Of a stretch of DNA of 64,000 nt, positions 1 through 10,212 are shown one piece after another. The translations under genes were made by a program, and so were the position numbers. The notes under the pieces are model-generated. The model searched no databases. It was not told the origin of the DNA and saw only the letters and a list, made by a program, of their open reading frames with translations. This stretch comes from Bacillus australimaris (GTDB taxonomy: Bacteria > Bacillota > Bacilli > Bacillales > Bacillaceae), in assembly GCF_001307105.1 (NCBI RefSeq), contig NZ_LGYN01000001.1, positions 186,001 to 250,000 of the forward strand. Reading direction: 5' to 3'. Position 1 is the stretch's first letter, and each line of letters starts with the position of its first letter.

Positions 1-345
1 AGCAAAGCCAGCCAAATCCCCAATCACGCCTCCTCCGAGCGCAATAATGCAGGAGGAGCGATCGAGCTGATATTGAATCGCTTTCGTATGAATATGCTCA
101 AATTCGGCAAAGGATTTCGACTGCTCTCCGCTTGGCACAACCACTTTGTGCACAGACCACTTCTGCTGAAGTAAGTGAACTATTTCATCACCATAAATGG
201 CATCGACAGCTGCATCTGTGACGATTAAGAGCTTCGTATAAGAATGCCCAGTGGAAGTTATCAAGTCGACGATATTGCGTTTAATCCCATCACCGATATA
301 TACAGGATAAGCAGCTGAGAACGTCTTAACTTCCAGTGTTTGCAT
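1..345 (-). CDS. aroB: 3-dehydroquinate synthase, N-terminal part (runs off window)
   Basis: AroB converts DAHP to 3-dehydroquinate in the shikimate pathway, using NAD and a divalent metal. About 115 residues are present, starting [20 protein letters not shown]. They reach the nucleotide-binding loop ALGGGVIGDLAGF at about residues 103-115, which is typical of AroB. The ATG shares its A with the TAA stop of aroC (TAATG), so the two are translationally coupled. The C-terminal metal-binding part lies beyond the window edge, so intactness cannot be judged. Confidence 0.93.
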   Translation of the reverse strand, partial: MQTLEVKTFSAAYPVYIGDGIKRNIVDLITSTGHSYTKLLIVTDAAVDAIYGDEIVHLLQQKWSVHKVVVPSGEQSKSFAEFEHIHTKAIQYQLDRSSCIIALGGGVIGDLAGFA

Positions 346-1517
346 TAAAATTCCCTCTGAAGCTGGCGCATTTTTTCAACATTTTCTTTAATGCGATCGA
401 TTTGATCAAGACCAAACTGCTCAACAACTGCATTGGCAATTTCCCATGCAACAACTGCTTCTGCAACAACACTTGCAGCAGGAACAGCACAGCTGTCAGA
501 ACGTTCAATGCTTGCAGAGAAAGGTTCTTTCGTTTCAATGTCAACACTTTGAAGCGGTTTATAAAGCGTTGGAATTGGCTTCATCACACCTCTGACGACA
601 ATTGGCATACCTGTTGACATTCCGCCTTCAAGACCACCTAAGCGATTTGTTTTTCTCGTATAGCCCTTTTCTTCATCCCAGATGATTTCATCATGGACCT
701 CACTGCCATTTTTAGAAGCTGCCTCGAAGCCAATACCGAATTCAACCCCTTTAAAAGCGTTGATACTAAGTACAGCGCCAGCAAGCTTGCTGTCCAATTT
801 ACGGTCATAATGAACATAGCTGCCGACCCCAACTGGCATTCCTTCAACGATGACTTCAACAATTCCGCCAATTGAATCGCCGTTTTTCTTTGCTTCATCA
901 ATAGCGTCCATCATTTTTTGACCTGCTTCACTGTCATAGCAGCGCACAGGTGATTCTTCTGTTACCTTTTGCAAATCTTCAATAGACTCATATGCTGTAA
1001 GAGCTGCTTTCACTCCGCCAATTTCAAGAACGTGACCAGCTACTTTAATCCCTAGATGCGCCAAAATTTGTTTAGCAACTGCGCCTGCTGCTACGCGTAC
1101 AGTTGTCTCGCGGGCTGATGAGCGCTCTAATACGTTTCGCATATCACGGTGTCCATATTTAATCGCACCATTTAAATCCGCATGACCTGGTCTTGGGCGA
1201 GAGATTTGACGCTTCATTTCACTCTCTTCTTCTTCTGTGATCGGCTCTGCCCCCATCACCTTTGTCCAATGCTTCCAGTCGTTGTTTTCAACAACAAGTG
1301 CGATAGGAGAACCTAATGTTTTCCCGTGTCGTACACCACTTAACACCTTCGCTTGGTCTTTTTCAATCTGCATTCTTCTTCCGCGGCCATGACCTTTCTG
1401 TCTTCTAGCCAGTTCATAATTGATGTCATCCTGCTCTATGTAAAGTCCTGCTGGAACTCCTTCAATAATTGTGGTCAATTGTGGACCATGTGATTCACCT
1501 GCTGTTAAATACCTCAT
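345..1517 (-). CDS. aroC: Chorismate synthase
   Basis: This enzyme makes chorismate from EPSP using reduced FMN, the last common step to aromatic amino acids, folate and menaquinone. The 390-residue product has full family length. It carries the signature GESHG at residues 7-11, an Arg-rich stretch ([11 protein letters not shown], about 39-49) and RPGHADLNG in the substrate/flavin site. The B. subtilis gene is called aroF. Its stop overlaps the aroB start by one base. It lies next to cheR and ndk as in B. subtilis. About 70 nt separate it from cheR with no clear terminator, so co-transcription is possible. Confidence 0.96.
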   Translation of the reverse strand: MRYLTAGESHGPQLTTIIEGVPAGLYIEQDDINYELARRQKGHGRGRRMQIEKDQAKVLSGVRHGKTLGSPIALVVENNDWKHWTKVMGAEPITEEEESEMKRQISRPRPGHADLNGAIKYGHRDMRNVLERSSARETTVRVAAGAVAKQILAHLGIKVAGHVLEIGGVKAALTAYESIEDLQKVTEESPVRCYDSEAGQKMMDAIDEAKKNGDSIGGIVEVIVEGMPVGVGSYVHYDRKLDSKLAGAVLSINAFKGVEFGIGFEAASKNGSEVHDEIIWDEEKGYTRKTNRLGGLEGGMSTGMPIVVRGVMKPIPTLYKPLQSVDIETKEPFSASIERSDSCAVPAASVVAEAVVAWEIANAVVEQFGLDQIDRIKENVEKMRQLQREF

Positions 1518-1590
1518 GACTTAATCTCCCTTCATCGCATTAACGCTTTTAAGTAAAACTATAATAACACACTTCCTACTAAAAAGTCAG

Positions 1591-2391
<801 letters not shown>

Positions 2392-2446
2392 CTATCTTTG
2401 TCCTAGTATAGCTGTTTTTATCGAAAATTTGTAGAAATATCAATAT

Positions 2447-2483
2447 AAAAAAAGCCAAGGTGCTCATTTGATGAACACCTTGA
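2447..2483 (-). terminator. Intrinsic terminator after ndk
   Basis: On the minus strand AAGGTGTTCAT-caa-ATGAGCACCTT forms a strong stem followed by a run of seven T. It ends the ndk transcript before cheR. Confidence 0.85.
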
Positions 2484-2491
2484 CTTGAACC

Positions 2492-2938
2492 TTAATAAAT
2501 CCAGCTTGAGATGGTTTGATCCCAGCTTGTCAGTTCTTCTTGTTTGAAGAATAAGTTAATTTCTCTTTCAGCACTTTCTGGTGAGTCTGACCCATGGATA
2601 ATGTTTTTCCCAACAGTCAATCCATAGTCTCCTCTTATTGTGCCCGGAAGCGCTTCCTTTGGATTTGTTTTACCGATAATCTGTCTTGTCACGTCCACTA
2701 CTTGTTCACCTTGCCATACCATTGCAAATACAGGTCCTGACGTAATAAAGTCAACCAATTCCCCGAAAAATGGCTTTTCTTTATGCTCTCCGTAATGTGT
2801 TTCTGCTACTTCCTTTGGAATACGCATTAGTTTAGCACCAACAAGCTGGAGCCCTTTTTTTTCAAATCTAGATACAATGTCACCGATTAATTGTCTTTCT
2901 ACACCATCAGGTTTGACCATAAGAAATGTTTTGTCCAT
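2492..2938 (-). CDS. ndk: Nucleoside diphosphate kinase
   Basis: Ndk passes the gamma-phosphate of ATP to other nucleoside diphosphates through a phospho-histidine. The 148-residue protein has full length. The catalytic histidine is H115 within NIIHGSDS, the NDK signature. K9 (MVKPDG) and the R-G-D-Y-G segment near 102 form the nucleotide site. The gene is flanked by a terminator on its 3' side and by the hepT terminator upstream, so it is probably monocistronic. Confidence 0.97.
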   Translation of the reverse strand: MDKTFLMVKPDGVERQLIGDIVSRFEKKGLQLVGAKLMRIPKEVAETHYGEHKEKPFFGELVDFITSGPVFAMVWQGEQVVDVTRQIIGKTNPKEALPGTIRGDYGLTVGKNIIHGSDSPESAEREINLFFKQEELTSWDQTISSWIY

Positions 2939-2992
2939 ATACGTTCTCCACCCCGTCGTTATGTATGTATAGGCTTACATTGTTACAAAGTG

Positions 2993-3021
2993 ATCGTATC
3001 ATTTTTTTTTATAATAATCAA
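2993..3021 (-). promoter_or_regulatory. Candidate SigA promoter of ndk
   Basis: Read on the minus strand, TTGATT, 17 nt and TACGAT lie about 55 nt before the ndk start. The match is moderate, and the region is AT-rich, so chance matches are likely. Confidence 0.45.
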
Positions 3022-3040
3022 TTTTTGACAAAAAATTTCA

Positions 3041-3069
3041 CAAAAAAACCAATCAACGAAACGTTGATT
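3041..3069 (-). terminator. Intrinsic terminator at the end of hepT
   Basis: AATCAACG-ttt-CGTTGATT followed by GG and seven T on the minus strand. The hepT stop codon lies in the 5' arm of the stem. Confidence 0.8.
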
Positions 3070-4030
3070 AGAATTTTCGTTTTCCAATATATTTTGCAAT
3101 GGAAGCTAGTGACGTTTTCGCTCGTCCTCGAGGAAGTTTGTCCAGCTGTTCAAATGCTTTTTTCAAATACATTTCACTCACTCGAATCGAGCGGTCGATC
3201 GCATCTGTTTGTTTAAGAGTTTCAATGACAGGCTTGAGCTGTTTCTCCGTCGTTTCACTATTGATCAGCTTTAATTGACCTTCTAGTGTCGGATTCTTGA
3301 GTGCATACAAGACTGGGAGTGTGACATTTCCTTGTAAAAGGTCTCCCCCAACAGGCTTGCCGAGCTCTTCCTCAGTTGATGTGAAGTCTAGGACATCATC
3401 AATGATCTGATAGGACATACCGACATAGTATCCAAACCAGTAGAGAGCTTTATGTGTTTTTTCATCCGTACCTGCTGCAATGGCGCCTAATTGACAGCTG
3501 CCTGCAATGAGCAAGGCTGTTTTTCGTTTAATTCTTCGTAAATATGTACGCAGGTTTTGATCCATATTATATTTATCTTTCACTTGCTCTATTTCACCAA
3601 GACAGAGCTCGACGACCATCTTTGACAAAATTTCATGTGCCATTGGATGATTGATTTTTGTCATGTACTCGAGTGATCTTGCAAACATATAATCCCCAGT
3701 GTACATGGCAATTCTGTTATCCCATTTTGCCTTAATCGTTGGTTTGCCTCTTCTCAGCTCTGCATCATCAATCACATCATCGTGAACGAGTGACGCCATA
3801 TGAATCAGCTCAAGGGCAACGGCAACATATTTAATTTTATTAATATCATAGTCACCAAACATGCCTGAAAGGAGAACAAAAACGGGGCGGATTCGTTTTC
3901 CGCCCGCTTGCAGCAAATGAAGACCTGCTTCACTTAATAATGCATAATCAGAGCGAACTGTCTGTTCAAGCTCTTTTTCAATTATATCGATATCATGATT
4001 TAAAAAAGAGATCATTGCTTTTAGTTTCAT
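3068..4030 (-). CDS. hepT: Heptaprenyl diphosphate synthase component II
   Basis: This is the catalytic subunit that, with HepS, condenses isopentenyl diphosphate onto FPP to make the C35 side chain of menaquinone-7. Both aspartate-rich motifs of trans-prenyltransferases are visible: DDVIDD near residue 87 and IIDDVLD near 214. GGKRIRP near 44 binds IPP. I take the ATG at 4030, preceded by GGGTGAAG; a GTG three codons earlier (4039) is the alternative. The product is 320 residues. It follows menG by about 25 nt, in the order hepS-menG-hepT. Confidence 0.95.
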   Translation of the reverse strand: MKLKAMISFLNHDIDIIEKELEQTVRSDYALLSEAGLHLLQAGGKRIRPVFVLLSGMFGDYDINKIKYVAVALELIHMASLVHDDVIDDAELRRGKPTIKAKWDNRIAMYTGDYMFARSLEYMTKINHPMAHEILSKMVVELCLGEIEQVKDKYNMDQNLRTYLRRIKRKTALLIAGSCQLGAIAAGTDEKTHKALYWFGYYVGMSYQIIDDVLDFTSTEEELGKPVGGDLLQGNVTLPVLYALKNPTLEGQLKLINSETTEKQLKPVIETLKQTDAIDRSIRVSEMYLKKAFEQLDKLPRGRAKTSLASIAKYIGKRKF

Positions 4031-4054
4031 TATCTTCACCCAAATATCGTTTAT

Positions 4055-4759
4055 TCAAAGCTTCTTTCCGATATGTGTTGCTGCTACACCGCCTGTAAAT
4101 GGATGATACGAGACATCAGACAAACCTGCTTCTTCGAACAGAGCTGCCAGCTCTTTCATGCCAGGGAATGTTTTGGCTGATTCTTGAAGCCATGAATACT
4201 CCTGATAGCTTTTGGCAAACAGTTTACCAAAGAGCGGCATAATGTATTTGAAATAGACATAATAGCCTTGCTTAAAGCCGATCATCTCAGGCTGTGAAGT
4301 TTCAAGACAGACAACCATTCCACCAGGCTTCACTACTCTTGTCATTTCCTTTAGCACAGTTAAATAATCAGGCACGTTTCTAAGCCCAAAGCCAATCGTG
4401 ACATAATCAAATGAGTTGTCTTCAAATGGGAGCTCCATCGCATTGCCGTGAAGCAATTCAATCTGATTATAGCCCCCTGTCTTCACCTTCGTTTCTCCAA
4501 CACTCAGCATATTTTTACTGAAATCAAGACCTTTGACCTCGCCTTTTTCTCCAACAGCATCCGCAAGCGCAATTGTCCAATCGGCTGTTCCGCAGCATAC
4601 ATCTAATGCTTTGGCTCCTTTTTGCACATTCATGAGCTTCATTGTTTTATCGCGCCATTTTTTATGCTGTTTAAAGCTGATAACAGAATTCATTTGATCA
4701 TAGTTTTTATAAATTTTTTCAAATACACCGTGTACTCGCTGTTCTTTTGATTGCTGCAT
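4055..4759 (-). CDS. menG: Demethylmenaquinone methyltransferase
   Basis: This SAM-dependent enzyme methylates demethylmenaquinone in the last step of menaquinone synthesis. It was formerly menH, and belongs to the UbiE family. The 234-residue protein has the UbiE N-terminal motif ([18 protein letters not shown]), the SAM motif LDVCCGTAD at about 52-60, and GFGLRNVPD near 123. It lies 3 nt downstream of hepS and about 25 nt upstream of hepT, so quinone head-group methylation and tail synthesis are encoded together. Confidence 0.96.
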   Translation of the reverse strand: MQQSKEQRVHGVFEKIYKNYDQMNSVISFKQHKKWRDKTMKLMNVQKGAKALDVCCGTADWTIALADAVGEKGEVKGLDFSKNMLSVGETKVKTGGYNQIELLHGNAMELPFEDNSFDYVTIGFGLRNVPDYLTVLKEMTRVVKPGGMVVCLETSQPEMIGFKQGYYVYFKYIMPLFGKLFAKSYQEYSWLQESAKTFPGMKELAALFEEAGLSDVSYHPFTGGVAATHIGKKL

Positions 4760-4762
4760 GAC

Positions 4763-5530
4763 TTACCCTTCTTCCACTTTCTGATGGTACGCAGGCTCAT
4801 TTTTAATATGATCCAAGCGATTTAATAGCTCTTTTTGAACGACCGGAGATGAAACAAGATGTTCCTTGATCGGTCGTTTGGCTTGCTCATAGCCTTCATT
4901 CTCAAAGTTGTCAAAACATGAATAGGCGTCCGTATAGCTATCGTTCAAAAAAAGTTTTAAATGTTTGTCATCTTCTGCTTGTTTCATGAAACGCTTATAA
5001 ACAAGGAAACGACTTGCAATCTCATTCCAATGTGTTAATTGAAAATGCTCCGAAATTCTTTGGAATAGCGCAGATTCAACTGTCGCTACACTTTTGTAAA
5101 AGTGCGCAGCATCTTGGATGGACCGGTCATACAGTCTAATTTTATGTTCATTGATCTCTTTGATCGCCGTAGCGAGCGTGCGGATCATATAAATGTCTTT
5201 CATGTCAGAGAGAAGAGAATAATAGAGACCGCTGAAATAGTCTCCTGCTAGGATGGTCAGCTGACGATTTTTAAATTCGTCTTGCTTGATGGCTGCAGCA
5301 GTTGTGACTTCGTCATGGGTATCAAGGGCAATTTGCACAAGCATCGCCGTTAAAATATAATTTTCTTTTTTCTCTGCATCAATTTGAGCTTCATCAAACA
5401 TTGCATGAAAAAGAAGGAGCTTGTCTTCATCGATGAGTGGCGCGCGTAAATGCTTCGCCAAATAAGGATGAGAAAGCTTTTTATTTAATTTTATATTTAG
5501 ATTAGATAAAATTCCGTAGATGTCTTGCAA
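4763..5530 (-). CDS. hepS: Heptaprenyl diphosphate synthase component I
   Basis: HepS is the non-catalytic partner of HepT and is needed for C35 chain formation. The longest frame opens at 5581, but family members begin near LQDIYG. The TTG at 5530 is preceded by AAGGGTGAT at good distance, so I choose it; this gives 255 residues. Conserved segments include DTHDEVTT and [15 protein letters not shown], a degenerate prenyltransferase-like fold. The C-terminus HQKVEEG matches my memory of the B. subtilis protein. Confidence 0.9.
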   Translation of the reverse strand: MQDIYGILSNLNIKLNKKLSHPYLAKHLRAPLIDEDKLLLFHAMFDEAQIDAEKKENYILTAMLVQIALDTHDEVTTAAAIKQDEFKNRQLTILAGDYFSGLYYSLLSDMKDIYMIRTLATAIKEINEHKIRLYDRSIQDAAHFYKSVATVESALFQRISEHFQLTHWNEIASRFLVYKRFMKQAEDDKHLKLFLNDSYTDAYSCFDNFENEGYEQAKRPIKEHLVSSPVVQKELLNRLDHIKNEPAYHQKVEEG

Positions 5531-5645
5531 AGATATCACCCTTGTCCCAAAAATTACAGTTTCATATGTAGCCCTGCACATTGTATAGAGAATTATTATA
5601 CCATATCAGCTCTCACTTTTATGCTATCAAGTGCATACAAGTTTT

Positions 5646-5885
5646 TTATTTCTTTGCTTCGCTTTGAATTTCGCCGAAGCTCGTTTGAATGACTGCATCG
5701 CCTCTTACTTTGATCGCTGACGTATGCTCAGTAAATTGTGCAATGATGACTTCACCTTTATCGAGCTTCTCGGAATGGTGAAATCTTGTATCAGAGCCTC
5801 TCGTTAGGCCGATGACATTTACACCATTATCAATGGCTTTAATCACCACAAAATCAGATGCTTTATTTTGACTCAATCTGTTCAC
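5646..5885 (-). CDS. mtrB: Trp RNA-binding attenuation protein TRAP
   Basis: TRAP forms an 11-mer ring that binds tryptophan and wraps trp leader RNA carrying GAG/UAG repeats, which causes attenuation. The 79-residue sequence keeps the TRAP core: [20 protein letters not shown], then [20 protein letters not shown] and [13 protein letters not shown] and R residues near 40 and 61 contact RNA in the known protein. It lies 15 nt downstream of folE, the mtrAB arrangement, and close to the aro genes it indirectly affects. Confidence 0.96.
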   Translation of the reverse strand: MNRLSQNKASDFVVIKAIDNGVNVIGLTRGSDTRFHHSEKLDKGEVIIAQFTEHTSAIKVRGDAVIQTSFGEIQSEAKK

Positions 5886-5900
5886 CTTCCATCTATTGAA

Positions 5901-6470
5901 TTAGTCGTTTTTAATAAAGGAAAGCACTTCTGCTCTTGCTGCTGCATCATTTGCAAATGTGCCGCGTACTGCTGATGTCACTGTTTTAGCGCCTGGCTTT
6001 TTCACTCCGCGCATCGTCATACACATATGCTCTGCTTCAACGACAATCATCACGCCATGCGGATCAAGAGTTTCCACCATACTATCTGCAATGGTTGATG
6101 TAATGCGTTCCTGAAGCTGCGGGCGTTTTGCCACGGCTTCTACGGCTCTTGCCAGCTTACTAAGTCCCGTTACTTTTCCGCCGCGCGGAATATAAGCGAC
6201 ATGGGCTTTTCCATAGAAAGGTACAAGGTGGTGTTCACACATTGAATGGAAAGCAATATCTTTTACAAGGACGAGTTCTTCGTGGTCTTCACCAAAAATG
6301 GTTTTAAAATGTTCTTTTGGATCTTCATTTAATCCAGAGAACACTTCTTCATACATTTTTGCTACTCGTTTCGGGGTATCAAGAAGTCCTTCACGATCCG
6401 GATCTTCTCCGATTGCTTTTAATATATCGCGTACTGCGTGTTCGATTAGTTCTTTATTTACTTCACTCAT
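5901..6470 (-). CDS. folE: GTP cyclohydrolase I
   Basis: The enzyme opens GTP to 7,8-dihydroneopterin triphosphate, the first step of folate synthesis; the B. subtilis name is mtrA. The 189-residue protein shows zinc ligands in SMCEHH (near 77-81) and in EHMCMTMRG (near 147-155), plus the conserved histidine pair. It begins the folE-mtrB pair and has its own promoter-like sequence upstream. This is the folate-type cyclohydrolase, not the riboflavin-type cyclohydrolase II that is missing from the rib operon in this window. Confidence 0.97.
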   Translation of the reverse strand: MSEVNKELIEHAVRDILKAIGEDPDREGLLDTPKRVAKMYEEVFSGLNEDPKEHFKTIFGEDHEELVLVKDIAFHSMCEHHLVPFYGKAHVAYIPRGGKVTGLSKLARAVEAVAKRPQLQERITSTIADSMVETLDPHGVMIVVEAEHMCMTMRGVKKPGAKTVTSAVRGTFANDAAARAEVLSFIKND

Positions 6471-6507
6471 GTATTATATCCTCCAAAGGCGATTACATTT
6501 CATTCAG

Positions 6508-6537
6508 ATTCTAGCACACTTCAGATCCTAAAAGCAA
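6508..6537 (-). promoter_or_regulatory. Candidate SigA promoter of folE-mtrB
   Basis: On the minus strand TTGCTT, an 18-nt spacer and TAGAAT lie about 40 nt before the folE start. The -10 is good and the -35 moderate. Confidence 0.5.
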
Positions 6538-6570
6538 AGGAGAGCGTTCTAAACGAACCTTTTGATTCAA

Positions 6571-6602
6571 AAGGAAAAGCCCCTTATGAAAGGGGCTTTT
6601 CT
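6571..6602 (-). terminator. Intrinsic terminator after hbs
   Basis: AAAGCCCC-tttcata-GGGGCTTTT is a symmetric stem with T tracts on both sides. It lies about 60 nt past the hbs stop, and could also stop antisense readthrough. Confidence 0.85.
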
Positions 6603-6660
6603 AGACCAGTGTGAAACTGTATATGTATAACTCCTTTAACAGGATCATTACACATAACGA

Positions 6661-6939
6661 TTATTTACCTGCCACCGCGTCTTTAAGTGCTTTACCTGGT
6701 TTGAAAGCAGGTACTTTGCTTGCAGGGATTTCGATCTCTGCACCAGTTTGTGGGTTACGTCCTTTACGAGCTGAACGCTCACGTACTTCAAAGTTACCAA
6801 AACCAATAAGTTGGATTTTGTCACCATTTTTAAGTGCATCTAAAATTGTATCAAAAACAGAATCAACTGCTTTTGTCGCGTCTTTTTTAGATAACTCGCT
6901 TGCTTCAGCAACCGCGTTAATAAGTTCTGTCTTGTTCAT
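6661..6939 (-). CDS. hbs: DNA-binding protein HU (HBsu)
   Basis: HU is the abundant nucleoid protein that bends DNA without sequence specificity. From the ATG at 6939 it is 92 residues, the exact family length. A near-perfect Shine-Dalgarno, GGAGGAGGTGA, precedes it. The frame opens three codons earlier, but that start would overlap the Shine-Dalgarno. The signature [20 protein letters not shown] (residues 46-65) is intact. It is preceded by a long untranslated leader, typical of this highly expressed gene. Confidence 0.97.
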   Translation of the reverse strand: MNKTELINAVAEASELSKKDATKAVDSVFDTILDALKNGDKIQLIGFGNFEVRERSARKGRNPQTGAEIEIPASKVPAFKPGKALKDAVAGK

Positions 6940-7277
6940 GCCTTTCACCTCCTCCCAAAAATATGCATTCAGTAGATTGTTATCATTTCTTCACAATTCA
7001 TCTTCTTTCTATACCCTTTTTCAGAAAAAAAGAGCGTCTAGAAAGCGTTATACATGGCTTTTCATTAGAAAACATCTCTTTGAAGGAATGTTTGTCCAAC
7101 AAAGTGAAGATTTTCTGTAAGTAGATTAACACATATGAAATACCATATCAAGCATTTTAAAGGGAAGAATCCTTATTCGTCAAGGATTAAGGGCACTTTT
7201 GCGAACGAATATTCCTAATTTCAACCTGAATCTGACTAATCTTTATACAATTGTCTTTTTATGACTCATTCTCTACG
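6940..7277 (-). promoter_or_regulatory. hbs leader and promoter region, no gene seen
   Basis: About 340 nt between spoIVA and hbs carry no credible reading frame on either strand. The strong Shine-Dalgarno lies at its hbs end. Candidate minus-strand SigA elements are TTGACG (7178-7183) with a weak TTAAAA 17 nt on, and TTGATA 17 nt before TAATCT. Neither is convincing alone, so the start site is not assigned. Confidence 0.4.
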
Positions 7278-7308
7278 CAAAAAAAGACCCCTATCAATGA
7301 GAGGTCTC
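7278..7308 (-). terminator. Intrinsic terminator after spoIVA
   Basis: GACCTC-tcattgat-AGGGGTC stem, allowing one G-U pair, followed by seven T on the minus strand, just past the spoIVA stop. Confidence 0.8.
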
Positions 7309-7313
7309 ACATG

Positions 7314-8792
7314 CTATAGAATAATCGCGATCAAGCCGCCTGATCCTTCGTTGATGATTCTTTCAAGCGTTTCTTTCAGCTTATATCTTGCGTTTTCCGG
7401 CATTAGAGACAGCTTTGCTTGAATGCCTTCTCTGACAAGGGAACTAAGGGAACGCCCAAATATATCTGAATTCCAAATTGACAGCGGATCATCCTCAAAG
7501 TCTTGCATTAAGTAGCGGACAAGCTCTTCACTTTGTTTTTCTGTTCCGATAATCGGCGCAAATTCGCTCTCTACATCCACTTTGATCATATGAATAGACG
7601 GAGCCACGGCTTTTAATCTAACGCCGAATCTTGACCCTTGCCTAATGATTTCAGGCTCATCTAAACTCATATCTGATAAAGCTGGTGCCGCAATTCCGTA
7701 GCCAGTCTGCTTCACCATTTTTAGTGCGTCTGATACTTGATCATACTCTGTTTTCGCATGCGCAAAATCTTGCATGAGCTCCAGAAGATGATCTTTCCCC
7801 CTAATTTCCACACCAACGACTTCTTTTAAAATATGATCATATAGATCGTCCGGCGCATAGAGGTCAATTTCCGCAATCCCTTGACCCATTTCAATTCCTG
7901 CTAAGCCCGCTCTTTCAATAAAGTCAAATTCGCTGAATTGACCAACGACGCGGTCGACATCTCTTAATCTTTTAATATCCTTTACGGTTTCCTTCACTGA
8001 ATCCTGATAACTCTCTCTCAGCCAATGATCTTCTTTTAGCACCATCACCCAGCTTGGCAGGTTCACATTCACCTCTAGAACCGGGAATTCATATAATGCT
8101 TCACGAAGAACACTGAGAACGTCTTGCTCTCTCATGCTTTCTACACTCATGGCGAGTACTGGAATATCATACTTTTGGCTAAGTTCCTGCCGCAGCGCTT
8201 CTGTCTCAGGATGATAGGGTCTCACAGAGTTGATCACCATAATAAACGGCTTTCCAACCTCTTTGAGTTCGTCAATCACACGTTCTTCTGATTCAATATA
8301 ATCATGTCGTGGGATTTCACCAATTGATCCATCTGTTGTAATTACAACACCGATGGTTGAATGCTCTTGAATGACCTTGCGTGTACCAATTTCCGCTGCT
8401 TCATGGAATGGGATTGGGTCTTCATACCAAGGCGTATTGATCATTCTTGGGCCATTTTCATCTTCATATCCGCGCGCACCAGGGACAGTGTACCCCACAC
8501 AATCGACAAGCCTGATGTTGACATCAAGGCCGTCACTCACATGAATAGATGCCGCTTGATTAGGCACAAATTTTGGCTCTGTGGTCATAATGGTTTTTCC
8601 TGCTGCGCTTTGCGGCAATTCATCCTGTGCTCTTGCACGGTCTGCCTCATTATTGATATTCGGGAGCACCACGAGCTCCATAAACTTTTTAATAAACGTA
8701 GATTTCCCTGTACGAACAGCGCCAACGACTCCTAAATATATATCGCCTCCTGTTCGTTCAGCGATATCCTTGAAAATATCGACTTTTTCCAA
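7314..8792 (-). CDS. spoIVA: Spore coat morphogenetic ATPase SpoIVA
   Basis: SpoIVA hydrolyses ATP to polymerise on the outer forespore membrane and form the basement layer for coat assembly. The TTG at 8792 gives exactly 492 residues and is preceded by GGGAGGGGATC, so the longer frame to 8849 is rejected. The Walker A motif GAVRTGKST holds K30. The GTPase-like core is followed by a middle domain and the conserved C-terminus ending GSGGLIAIIL, which is needed for localisation in the known protein. A very good SigE promoter lies about 90-120 nt upstream. It is the only gene of its transcript. Confidence 0.97.
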   Translation of the reverse strand: MEKVDIFKDIAERTGGDIYLGVVGAVRTGKSTFIKKFMELVVLPNINNEADRARAQDELPQSAAGKTIMTTEPKFVPNQAASIHVSDGLDVNIRLVDCVGYTVPGARGYEDENGPRMINTPWYEDPIPFHEAAEIGTRKVIQEHSTIGVVITTDGSIGEIPRHDYIESEERVIDELKEVGKPFIMVINSVRPYHPETEALRQELSQKYDIPVLAMSVESMREQDVLSVLREALYEFPVLEVNVNLPSWVMVLKEDHWLRESYQDSVKETVKDIKRLRDVDRVVGQFSEFDFIERAGLAGIEMGQGIAEIDLYAPDDLYDHILKEVVGVEIRGKDHLLELMQDFAHAKTEYDQVSDALKMVKQTGYGIAAPALSDMSLDEPEIIRQGSRFGVRLKAVAPSIHMIKVDVESEFAPIIGTEKQSEELVRYLMQDFEDDPLSIWNSDIFGRSLSSLVREGIQAKLSLMPENARYKLKETLERIINEGSGGLIAIIL

Positions 8793-8882
8793 GTGATCCC
8801 CTCCCGGACTTGCTATCCTCGTTTTCAAATAAAATACTCTATACTTCAATCAAACTGTGCTTGAAAGGTGTCTGGACAATAT

Positions 8883-8914
8883 ATGTGTATGACGTTGTCC
8901 TATTTGAATATGAC
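8883..8914 (-). promoter_or_regulatory. SigE promoter of spoIVA
   Basis: On the minus strand GTCATATT, a 15-nt spacer and CATACACAT match the SigE consensus almost fully. This agrees with mother-cell expression of spoIVA. Confidence 0.8.
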
Positions 8915-8945
8915 ACCTTTTTTGTTTTGAGAGTATGTTTAGCCA

Positions 8946-8988
8946 TAAAAAAACCTTTCTCCTCATTTATATGCAGAGGAAAAAGGTT
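8946..8988 (-). terminator. Intrinsic terminator after yphF
   Basis: AACCTTTTTCCTC / GAGGAGAAAGGTT stem on the minus strand, followed by TTTTTTT. It lies about 10 nt past the yphF stop and separates it from the spoIVA promoter. Confidence 0.85.
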
Positions 8989-8997
8989 CATTCTTGT

Positions 8998-9726
8998 TTA
9001 TGACGTCTTTTTTTCTAAAAAGGCAGGCTCACCTTTTTTGTTGATGGTATACGGGACAGAAAATGCGGGTACAAACGGGGTTTCCTGCCAATATACATCT
9101 TGAATGTTTTCACCTGGTTTCGGCTTTTGTTTCGTATTCTTTAAAATATGAGCAAAATCACTGCGGTAGTCTACATAGATTTCGCCATTTGATGAAATCA
9201 GTAATGGGAGGGAATTTCCTGTTACTGGACTCATGACTGTAGGCGGCGTTTTTAGCCCTAATTTTTTTTCATTTAACGTATATAACTGTTTGGATACTAC
9301 TTTGCCATATGGCGGATATGTATGTTCATCTTGATATATTTTGATCCGAAGCCGTAATTCACTGATGGTTTGCGTCATTTTGACATCAAGCAGTTTCACC
9401 GTTGGTTTTTTTTCAACATCTGTGAGCACATAAATATATTCGCCCCCGCCTTCAAAGGATGTAGACGGTACATCGTGTAAATATCTTGGTGACAATCGCT
9501 TAAAGTCGATGACGTACTTCTGAAAAACCGGCGTGTCTGCTTCTTTCGTTTCAATCGGCAAAAGACCATTTGTTGCTTTTTGAAATTCCTCAATCGCTGT
9601 CTGTACACTTTGCAGCTGCTCTTCGTATGGGACCCGATTTTCAGCTTTGCGGTTCTCTGGATACAAACATCCTGTTAGTAATATAAGTGCTAACAACGTA
9701 ACACTGACTTTTGCTTTGATCATCAT
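8998..9726 (-). CDS. yphF: Putative lipoprotein YphF
   Basis: A 242-residue predicted lipoprotein of unknown function. The N-terminus has a hydrophobic signal with lipobox LLTGC (Cys near residue 20), so it should be anchored outside the membrane. The rest is soluble and mixed alpha/beta, with no motif I recognise. It lies 15 nt after yphE, with the same neighbours (spoIVA and gpsA) as in B. subtilis, which is the basis for the name. AAAGGAAG precedes the ATG. Two consecutive ATG codons leave the start uncertain by one residue. Confidence 0.8.
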   Translation of the reverse strand: MMIKAKVSVTLLALILLTGCLYPENRKAENRVPYEEQLQSVQTAIEEFQKATNGLLPIETKEADTPVFQKYVIDFKRLSPRYLHDVPSTSFEGGGEYIYVLTDVEKKPTVKLLDVKMTQTISELRLRIKIYQDEHTYPPYGKVVSKQLYTLNEKKLGLKTPPTVMSPVTGNSLPLLISSNGEIYVDYRSDFAHILKNTKQKPKPGENIQDVYWQETPFVPAFSVPYTINKKGEPAFLEKKTS

Positions 9727-9741
9727 ATTCTTCCTTTTTCT

Positions 9742-9945
9742 TTATTCATTGACCGGCCCGCTAAATACAACTATAAACACAATGATACCTGATATGAGCA
9801 TCAAGCTGTATGCGACAGTTGAGGCTGTTATTTTAAGAAATTTGCTTTTCAGTTTAAACCGGCTGAAATAAATGGTTACAACGGCTAAAAACATGAGCCC
9901 CATTGAACCAAGCGCAAACCACATCTTGATTAAAGCAAAACTCAT
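9742..9945 (-). CDS. yphE: Small membrane protein YphE
   Basis: A 67-residue protein with two predicted membrane helices (about 5-25 and 40-62) joined by a short basic loop, and C-terminus VFSGPVNE. Length and sequence fit my memory of B. subtilis YphE. Function is unknown. It is first in a two-gene unit with yphF, and a candidate SigA promoter lies about 50 nt upstream. Confidence 0.8.
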   Translation of the reverse strand: MSFALIKMWFALGSMGLMFLAVVTIYFSRFKLKSKFLKITASTVAYSLMLISGIIVFIVVFSGPVNE

Positions 9946-9993
9946 TGTGCCTGTCCCCCTTCAAAACGAACAAATTGTAAGCGTTTATATTTC

Positions 9994-10023
9994 ATTCTAA
10001 ACCAAAAATAAGGTAAATATCAA
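9994..10023 (-). promoter_or_regulatory. Candidate SigA promoter of yphE-yphF
   Basis: TTGATA, an 18-nt spacer and TAGAAT on the minus strand, about 50 nt before the yphE ATG. Confidence 0.55.
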
Positions 10024-10054
10024 TCATTTTTCCAATCATTCAGAAAAAAGCGCA

Positions 10055-10094
10055 TAAAAAAAACTGAAGCAAAGAGGGGGACTCTGCTTCAGTC
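10055..10094 (-). terminator. Intrinsic terminator downstream of gpsA
   Basis: ACTGAAGCA / TGCTTCAGT stem with eight T after it on the minus strand. It lies about 120 nt beyond the gpsA stop. The intervening stretch (10095-10212) has no frame longer than about 15 codons with a ribosome site. Confidence 0.85.
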
Positions 10095-10212
10095 ATTAGG
10101 TCGACTATTTTTCCTCATTCTGTAGAGGCAAAGCTCTATTCAAACTTCATTGCTATGTTATGCAAGTCTTCCCCTTCTTGCATCCTCTACATGCCTATGT
10201 TCAGTCTTCCAT

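Noticed and set aside
6611..7120. Plus-strand frame of 169 codons over hbs
   Set aside because: Antisense to hbs and its leader, no ribosome site, and no recognisable domain.
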